A DNA stretch of 9,670 nucleotides from CAIQIA01 sp049317465 (GTDB lineage: Bacteria; Cyanobacteriota; Cyanobacteriia; PCC-6307; Cyanobiaceae): the NCBI GenBank assembly GCA_049317465.1, contig JBMOIF010000075.1, positions 1 to 9,670 of the forward strand. Reading direction: 5' to 3'. Below are positions 6,085 to 9,670 of this stretch, in pieces. The notes beneath the pieces are model-generated. The model saw nothing but the letters and a program-made list of their open reading frames with translations, was not told the DNA's origin and ran no database searches. The translations under genes and the position numbers were made by a program. How positions within the stretch are numbered: position 1 is the first letter of the stretch; each line of letters begins with the position of its first letter.

Positions 6085-6320
6085 GGCCCCTCCCTCAAAC
6101 TCTCTTCATCATGACTCAAAAGCGTTGGTGGCGCCAGCATTGCCTCAGACGTGGCGTGGTTCCTGGGCTGAAAGCAGTGGTCCAGGGTCACCCCCACAGG
6201 CTCTCCCGTGGCGTCGAAGTCGACGATTAGGTTGTCGCTGATCGCTTCTGAACTCGCGCTCGCGCGCTCGGCGAGGGCGATGCACAGCGAGTCGATGTCG
6301 GGAAAGAAGCGGATCTTCAC
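6042..6320 (-). CDS. DUF2283 family small protein
   Basis: DUF2283 proteins are short, of unknown biochemical role, and often adjacent to DUF4258 proteins in putative TA pairs. The first 48 residues fit well: MKIRFFPDIDSLCIALAER (the usual MKxxYDPExDxLYIxL strand), then ISDNLIVDFDATGEPVGVTLDH (the xxxVDxDxxGxxVGIEI part). After that the protein should end within about 20 residues, but the frame goes on to residue 92, reading through the xre ribosome site and start. The true stop may have been lost by a small frameshift. The start is a GTG without a good ribosome site; no ATG is present upstream in frame near by. It is the first gene of the probable operon with xre and res. Confidence 0.7.
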   Translation of the reverse strand: MKIRFFPDIDSLCIALAERASASSEAISDNLIVDFDATGEPVGVTLDHCFQPRNHATSEAMLAPPTLLSHDEESLREGPWLYGSAPMWPPAG

Positions 6321-6353
6321 CTGTTGAGCGGCGCAGTCAGCAGACCCGATCCA

Positions 6354-6377
6354 AGAAGGCGTTCTGCCCCGCCTTCT
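6354..6377. promoter_or_regulatory. Perfect inverted repeat in divergent intergenic region
   Basis: AGAAGGCG and CGCCTTCT are perfect 8-bp arms with an 8-base loop. It lies 33 bases upstream of the DUF2283 start and between divergent genes. No T-run follows on either side, so a terminator is unlikely; an operator for the Xre antitoxin is the more likely role. Confidence 0.5.
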
Positions 6378-6515
6378 GAGACGTGACAGTCACCCCAGCA
6401 GATGGGGAGCTGGTGGTGTTTGCGGAAGGGGCTGCCCCGCGGTGCCGGTCCCCGATCGTGAGCTGTCGTGACCGTCCTGCTGGACGCCGATGGCCCCGGT
6501 GGCCGAGGAGCTCTG

Positions 6516-7232
6516 ATGATGCTGCAACCCCGTCCTGCTGCAGCGATGCCCCTGCCGAGCCAGCCGAACGTGATCCTCGGGGGCTTCCTGATCGATCCGC
6601 CCGCCTACGGGCCGATGTCCCAGCGGCTTGAGCAGCTGTGCGGCCAGCCGGTGCGGCTGGTGCCGGTGGGCAAGGTCGAATGGAGCCTGACGGTGTTCGC
6701 CTTCGCCTGGGCCCGGATCCTCGACCGGGTGGCGAAGACGGTGGCCGAACTCGCCGGGAGCTCCCCCAGCGGCCGGGTGACGCTGATCGGCCACAGCTCC
6801 GGCGGCATCATGCTGCGGCTCTTCCTCGATGACGCCCCCTTTCAGGGCCGCCGCTACGACGGCAAGGCCCTGGCCGACACGCTGGTGATGCTGGGCAGTC
6901 CCCACACCGCCCTGAAGGCCACCGTGCTGCGGGCCATGGTGCAGCGGCGTCTGCCCGGCGCAGCCTTCGCCGATCGCGTGCGCTACATCTCGGTGGCCGG
7001 CGATCTGGACCTGGACGCGGCCAGCCCGCTGGCACGGCGGCTGGCACCGTCCGCCTACCGCAACAGCACCGGCGACGCCGAGGACCGGGGCGATGGACTG
7101 GTGCCGGTCTCCTCCGCCCTGCTGGAGGGATCCACCCCTGTGGTGCTGCCGGGCGTCGCCCATGGCGGGGCCTTCGGCCCCAGCTGGTATGGCACTCCGG
7201 AGGTGGTGGAGCGCTGGTGGGCTGCGCTCTGA
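6516..7232 (+). CDS. Alpha/beta hydrolase (lipase/esterase-like)
   Basis: A 238-residue soluble hydrolase. After a strand NVILGGFLIDPPAYGPM (residues 18-34) comes the nucleophile elbow TLIGHSSGGIMLRLFL with Ser94 in GHSSG. GSPH follows at 127-130. The remaining triad residues are Asp193 in RGDGLVPVSSALL and His216 in LPGVAHGG. This order (GxSxG, Asp, His) and spacing fit alpha/beta hydrolases of the lipase-like class seen in cyanobacteria; the substrate cannot be told. The ATG at 6516 is chosen over the GTG at 6468 because GAGGAG stands five bases before it. No signal peptide is seen. The gene converges on the HLIP gene with 25 bases between the stops. Confidence 0.88.
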   Translation: MMLQPRPAAAMPLPSQPNVILGGFLIDPPAYGPMSQRLEQLCGQPVRLVPVGKVEWSLTVFAFAWARILDRVAKTVAELAGSSPSGRVTLIGHSSGGIMLRLFLDDAPFQGRRYDGKALADTLVMLGSPHTALKATVLRAMVQRRLPGAAFADRVRYISVAGDLDLDAASPLARRLAPSAYRNSTGDAEDRGDGLVPVSSALLEGSTPVVLPGVAHGGAFGPSWYGTPEVVERWWAAL

Positions 7233-7257
7233 ATCCTGAGCCTGCTTGTCGTCCCTG

Positions 7258-7473
7258 TCAGCCCAGGTACCAGCGGATCAGGTCGAGCACCTGACCGGCG
7301 GGGCCATGGCCGGTGACCAGCTCTCCCACCACGGCGGCCACGAAACCCACCATCGCCACCCGTCCGTTGAGACGCTCCACCGAAGCGAGGGCCGCCACGT
7401 TCCAGGGGCGATCGGTGGTGAGCCCTTCGCCGAAGCGCTCGAAGGGTTCGTACTGGAACGGGCGTTCAGGCAT
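7258..7473 (-). CDS. High-light-inducible protein (HLIP/Scp)
   Basis: HLIPs are one-helix thylakoid proteins related to plant light-harvesting proteins. They bind chlorophyll a and carotenoid and protect photosystem assembly and chlorophyll synthesis under excess light. The 71-residue product has the signature helix ERLNGRVAMVGFVAAVVGELVTG at residues 33-55, with Glu33, Asn36 and Arg38 as the chlorophyll-binding and charge-pair residues. The N-terminus (PERPFQYEPFERFGEG...DRPWN) is stromal-like and polar. A short C-terminal helix GQVLDLIRWYLG follows, common in longer Hlips. This is one of the best marks of a cyanobacterium in the window. The ATG at 7473 has only a weak GGA site before it. 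Expression is probably light-controlled, as in the family. Confidence 0.92.
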   Translation of the reverse strand: MPERPFQYEPFERFGEGLTTDRPWNVAALASVERLNGRVAMVGFVAAVVGELVTGHGPAGQVLDLIRWYLG

Positions 7474-7564
7474 CCGTCGGTGAACAGGGCTGGCTGGGTG
7501 AGCCTATGGGAGCGCACCGGGGTGCGGTGGGTACAAGCTCCGCGTCCGCCGGAAGCTGCTCTTC

Positions 7565-8173
7565 TCAGCTCAGCAGCGCATCCCGCACATCTGACAGCCG
7601 CACCATCAGGGTGGAGGGATCAAGCGGGGAGGACTCAAAGCCCATGGGGAGATAGAACGCCCTGGCTGCTGGTGATGCAGCGTGAACGAGAATCCCGCGC
7701 ACACCAATCTGATCACTGGCCTGCAACACCCGCTCAAACGCATTCGCCAACAGAGCACGCGCCAGACCCTTCCCCTGTTGGCTCCTGCAGACCGCCAGCC
7801 GCGCCAGGACCACCACGGGGATCGGATCCGGCATGTTGCGCCGAAAACGCCAAGGGCTTGCGGTCACCGCAACGGCGCCAGAGGCCAGCGCGACAAAAGC
7901 TCTGATTTCATCTCCGGCAGCGCACACCACAAACGTGCGCGTGGCACCGCTCACTTGATTCGCCAGCGCCCGTTGCCTCAGCCCCCCCGGCCCTGAGGTG
8001 ACGCAGGGCCTGGTTGCTGGCGGACGTCGCCAAGGCCGAACCCGAATGGAGAAGCGGACCTGACCGCCGGGGGCTATGTGAGCGACATCGGCGGCAAAGG
8101 GCAGCTCTATTCCCGGCGCAACTGGGGCCGGCGCTGGATGGTGGAAAGCACTCACCGCCTGTCGGGCCAACAA
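7565..8173 (-). CDS. GNAT acetyltransferase toxin-like protein, abnormal N-terminus
   Basis: The conserved part is bases 7565-7981 (138 residues), starting LRQRALANQVSGATRTFVV. It continues with SPWRFRRNMPDPIPVVVLARLAV, the acetyl-CoA site RSQQGKGLARALLANAFERVL (Q/RxxGxG/A), and GILVHAASPAARAFYLPMGF then SPLDPSTLMVRL. This is close to TacT/AtaT-type toxins, which acetylate aminoacyl-tRNA. Normal members have some 25-35 residues more, with FDCGxxxLDxWL just before the LRxRA helix. Upstream of LRQRA the open frame to the ATG at 8173 shows no such motif, and no ATG, GTG or TTG start lies near the conserved part. No DUF1778-type antitoxin is seen upstream. It may be a 5'-replaced pseudogene; a GNAT with another N-terminus is less likely. 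Confidence 0.7.
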   Translation of the reverse strand: MLARQAVSAFHHPAPAPVAPGIELPFAADVAHIAPGGQVRFSIRVRPWRRPPATRPCVTSGPGGLRQRALANQVSGATRTFVVCAAGDEIRAFVALASGAVAVTASPWRFRRNMPDPIPVVVLARLAVCRSQQGKGLARALLANAFERVLQASDQIGVRGILVHAASPAARAFYLPMGFESSPLDPSTLMVRLSDVRDALLS

Positions 8174-8215
8174 TCAAGGTGCTGCAAGGTTTTTCGAGAC
8201 CCCGGGTAGCCTGTG
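8051..8215 (+). mobile_element. Possible transposase fragment
   Basis: The plus frame reads GGYVSDIGGKGQLYSRR and then NWGRRWMVESTHRLSG before a TAG at 8207-8209. Gly/Ala-Arg-Arg-Trp-x-Val-Glu-x-Thr-His is like the last catalytic block of IS5-group DDE transposases (RRWVVERTHxWxN). If real, it would also explain the foreign sequence at the 5' side of the GNAT gene. The likeness covers about 30 residues only. Confidence 0.25.
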
Positions 8216-8233
8216 GTTGTTCGCTGACGATCG

Positions 8234-8569
8234 ATGCTGATCGGCGCTGACCTCCTGGCCAAGGTTCAGGAGATGGGGGATGCCCCCAAGGGAGAGATGG
8301 TGCGGGCCTGTGGCTACGTGAGCACCAGCAAGGCCGGCCGTGAACGGCTGGAATACACAGACTTCTACCTGGCTCTGCTCTCGGCCAAGGGGATCGTTCT
8401 CCACGACGGAAACGACGACAGTCGCCGTGGAGTGACCTACACCGCCAAGGTGCAGGGCAGCGGCAGCGTCAGTGTCGGCCGTGCCTACATCAGCCAGCTG
8501 GCGCTCAAGCCTGGCGATGAGGTGCAGATCAAGGTGAATGCCAACGATCTGCAGCTCGTGGCGTTCTGA
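8234..8569 (+). CDS. cyAbrB-type transcriptional regulator
   Basis: CyAbrB proteins are cyanobacterial regulators of nitrogen and carbon genes, and of other sets, with the AbrB DNA-binding fold at the C-terminus, unlike Bacillus AbrB. The 111-residue product shows the typical parts in order: LLAKVQEM near the N-terminus, RACGYVSTSKAGRERLEYTDFYLALLSAKGI (residues 24-54), NDDSRRGVTYTAKVQGSGSVSVGRAY (60-85), and LKPGDEVQIKVNANDLQLV (92-110), the swapped-hairpin strand pair. It is slightly shorter than many relatives (about 120-130). The ATG at 8234 lacks a clear ribosome site. A strong terminator follows the gene, so it seems to be transcribed alone. Confidence 0.87.
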   Translation: MLIGADLLAKVQEMGDAPKGEMVRACGYVSTSKAGRERLEYTDFYLALLSAKGIVLHDGNDDSRRGVTYTAKVQGSGSVSVGRAYISQLALKPGDEVQIKVNANDLQLVAF

Positions 8570-8604
8570 ACCACAGCAACGCCCTGGCATTGTGAATGAA
8601 GTCG

Positions 8605-8631
8605 GGGGCTGCTGCAGCAGCCCCTTTTTTT
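8605..8631 (+). terminator. Rho-independent terminator of cyAbrB
   Basis: A perfect 20-base palindrome (GGGGCTGCTG paired with CAGCAGCCCC) at 8605-8624 is followed at once by seven T. It stands 35 bases after the cyAbrB stop. There is no T-run on the other side, so it acts mainly for the plus strand. Confidence 0.88.
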
Positions 8632-8639
8632 ATGGGCCC

Positions 8640-8774
8640 CTACTTCCTGGCCCCTTCCGTGTTGCTGTCGCTGCTGTTCTGGTGGCCATTGAGATGCTTC
8701 TCGCAGGCGAAGGCACCAGCTGCTCCGCTGATGATCGTCGCAGCAATCAGCGCCAAGGAGAAGACGCTTTTCAT
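8640..8774 (-). CDS. Small secreted protein, 44 residues
   Basis: This frame is below usual gene-finder limits. It reads MKSVFSLALIAATIISGAA, then GAFACEKHLNGHQNSSD and SNTEGARK, and ends in TAG. The N-terminus is a clean signal peptide: Lys2, a hydrophobic core of about 14, and an AFA signal peptidase I site before Cys24. The mature peptide of about 21 residues is polar with His-rich CEKHLNGHQNSSDSNTEG. I recall similar short CxKHxxGHQNSSDxNTE proteins from marine and freshwater Synechococcus, but no function is known to me. The Cys and two His could bind a metal; this is inference. It converges on cyAbrB, its stop being nine bases past the T-run. No clear ribosome site is seen. Confidence 0.72.
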   Translation of the reverse strand: MKSVFSLALIAATIISGAAGAFACEKHLNGHQNSSDSNTEGARK

Positions 8775-8875
8775 GGGCTGGCGGTCTGGTTGCTACGACT
8801 CTAGGCATCCCATGGCGTCCTGGCCATGTCTTCTCACAGCAATCCGGTCGATAATGGGTGTGTGCATGTGGCTCC

Positions 8876-9151
8876 ATGACCAGCGCCAGCTCCCCACCGG
8901 CACTCTTTCCTGAGCAGGTGCTCTCGCTGCTGAGAGAGCACCAGAGCGAATGGCGCGAACGCTACCAGGCCTCCGCCGGGAGCGATGTGGATGTGTGGGT
9001 GGAACTCGATCCGCTGACACCCTTTGCCACGGTGCATCTCAAGCATGAGTTGGAACAGCTGTTGCAGCGACCCATTGATCTGGTGCGACTGCGCGAGCGG
9101 ATGTACCCTGCACTGCGTAACGCCATTCTCGAAGAAGGGATCTGCGCGTGA
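8876..9151 (+). CDS. MNT-type nucleotidyltransferase lacking the GS motif (HEPN/MNT antitoxin-like)
   Basis: MntA proteins are the antitoxin part of HEPN/MNT systems and AMPylate the HEPN ribonuclease. This 91-residue product has the opening helix FPEQVLSLLREHQSEWRERY (11-30), then SDVDVWVELDPLTPF (36-50) with the metal-binding DxD (Asp37, Asp39), then HELEQLLQRPIDLVRLRERMYPALRNAILEEG. The stretch which should join helix and DxD, with ALFGSxARGE, is missing: about 15 residues are deleted between ERY and ASAGSDVD. Without GS, nucleotide binding and catalysis should fail. The ATG at 8876 is used; the frame is open upstream to 8858. A GATAAT box lies at 8850. A GTGA overlap leads into a following frame, as with a HEPN partner. 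Confidence 0.75.
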   Translation: MTSASSPPALFPEQVLSLLREHQSEWRERYQASAGSDVDVWVELDPLTPFATVHLKHELEQLLQRPIDLVRLRERMYPALRNAILEEGICA

Positions 9152-9180
9152 GCGACGATCGGCAGCGGCCCCGAGGCCGC
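9148..9180 (+). pseudogene. Possible 5' stub of HEPN toxin gene
   Basis: A GTG overlaps the stop of the MNT gene and reads MSDDRQRPR. MSDDR is a common beginning of HEPN toxins encoded right after MNT partners. Within a few codons the likeness ends, and none of the later HEPN parts (helices, RxxxxH) is visible before the insertion sequence end at 9310. Bases 9181-9309 show no gene. Confidence 0.35.
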
Positions 9181-9310
9181 CCCGACGCCTCAACGCATGA
9201 GCACCCAGCAGAGCAGCGGTTCGGTCAGAGCACGTGTTCAGCGGAGGGGCGACGACCGGGCTGGCGGGGGATGGGCTTGACCCAGGCCTGGAGCTTCTCA
9301 CATGCCCGGT

Positions 9311-9351
9311 GTCAACTACGTAGGCGGGTCGCGTCAATTACGTAGGCGGGT
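9311..9351. repeat. IS21 terminal direct repeats
   Basis: GTCAACTACGTAGGCGGGT (9311-9329) and GTCAATTACGTAGGCGGGT (9333-9351) differ at one of 19 bases and are spaced 22 bases apart, two helical turns. This suits side-by-side binding of IstA. Confidence 0.85.
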
Positions 9352-9356
9352 ACCCA

Positions 9357-9384
9357 CCCACCCCCTGCCATGGCAGGGGGTGGG
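9357..9384. repeat. Perfect 28-bp palindrome inside IS end
   Basis: The two 14-base halves, CCCACCCCCTGCCA and TGGCAGGGGGTGGG, are exact reverse complements centred on CCATGG. It lies between the terminal repeats and istB. No T-run follows. It could stall transcripts that enter or leave the element, or form a cruciform. Confidence 0.85.
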
Positions 9385-9430
9385 CCGCGCGTGGGTTGGC
9401 GGGTAATTGACGCCTGGTCAGGGCGACGAA

Positions 9431-9670
9431 TCAGCCCTTGCCAGGGCCTCCCACGCGCCGTGCCCGTTTGCGGCGGTAGCTCTCGCCATTGATCTGGATC
9501 AAGGTGCTGTGGTCCACCAGCCGGTCCACAGCCGCCACGGTCATGGCGCTGGTGGAGAAGACGTTCTCCCACTCGCTGAACGGCTGGTTGCTGGTCACCA
9601 GCAACGACCTGCGCTCGTAGCGGTGCATCACCAGCTCAAACAGCACCGAGGTCTCGGCCTCGTCCTTGCG
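9431..9670 (-). CDS. istB: IS21 helper protein IstB, C-terminal part
   Basis: IstB is the AAA+ ATPase which works with the IstA transposase to choose targets and build the transposition complex. The last 79 residues are in the window: RKDEAETSVLFELVMHRYERRSLLVTSN, then QPFSEWENVFSTSAMTVAAVDRLVDHS, and the tail QINGESYRRKRARR. The block RYERRSLLVTSNQPFSEW contains the sensor-type TSN motif and AAVDRLVDHS is the end of the lid, both very typical. Walker A and B lie outside the window. The reading frame is clean to the window edge, so the gene may be whole. The stop is 120 bases from the element end. Confidence 0.93.
   Translation of the reverse strand, partial: RKDEAETSVLFELVMHRYERRSLLVTSNQPFSEWENVFSTSAMTVAAVDRLVDHSTLIQINGESYRRKRARRVGGPGKG

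Larger units (their letters stand above)
9310..9670 (-). mobile_element. IS21-family insertion sequence, istB-side end (partial)
   Basis: The inferred outer edge is at 9310, where the sequence begins TGTCAACTACGTAGGCGGGT; IS21 elements begin and end with TG/CA. A near-identical copy follows at 9333-9351, and a partial inverted copy at 9403-9412. Repeated transposase-binding sites at the ends are a known mark of this family. The 3' part of istB lies inside; istA and the other end must lie past the window. Confidence 0.78.

Noticed and set aside
2937..6320. Integron-like cassette array, because TA genes are in tandem on one strand
   Set aside because: I see no attC-like paired repeats between the modules and no integrase gene in the window.
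7233..7257. Shared terminator between the hydrolase and HLIP genes
   Set aside because: The 25-base gap has no stem with a T-run on either strand.
8850..8855. GATAAT as promoter of the MNT gene
   Set aside because: No convincing -35 box at the right distance, so it is only mentioned and not called.

Overview
The window looks like a GC-rich picocyanobacterium of the Synechococcus/Cyanobium lineage. Three genes carry that inference: a high-light-inducible (HLIP) protein with an ExxNGRxAMxGF helix, a cyAbrB-type regulator with the AbrB domain at its C-terminus, and a DUF1651 protein, a family I know mainly from picocyanobacteria. No rRNA, tRNA or CRISPR array was seen.

Layout. 1-904: a glycerol dehydrogenase gene cut by the window edge and a secreted glycine-zipper protein, both on the minus strand. 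1230-3060: a decaying zone with a broken ribbon-helix-helix (RHH)/PIN toxin-antitoxin (TA) pair, a possible decayed DUF1651 copy, a small secreted orphan, an intact DUF1651 gene and the tail of a possible further PIN gene. 3221-6320: a minus-strand block of three apparently complete TA modules, read in the order DUF2283 - Xre - RES, then Phd/YefM - PIN, then RHH - PIN. 6516-7473: a plus-strand alpha/beta hydrolase convergent with the HLIP gene. 7565-9180: a GNAT toxin-like gene without its usual N-terminus or antitoxin, cyAbrB with a clear terminator, a 44-residue secreted protein, and a MNT nucleotidyltransferase that has lost its GS motif. 9310-9670: one end of an IS21-family insertion sequence with the 3' part of istB.

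How the genes fit together. The core cell genes (gldA, HLIP, hydrolase, cyAbrB) are interspersed with a TA-rich accessory region. In each complete module the antitoxin is upstream of, and close to or overlapping, its toxin. Inverted repeats sit near two of the antitoxin starts and upstream of the DUF2283-Xre-RES set, which suggests local autoregulation. Other TA loci are eroded by deletion or frameshift, so the region reads as repeated gain and decay of TA modules next to a mobile element. No wholly new system is proven. The most unusual items are the DUF2283-Xre-RES arrangement, the palindrome over the phd start, the GS-less MNT protein and the end structure of the IS21 element.
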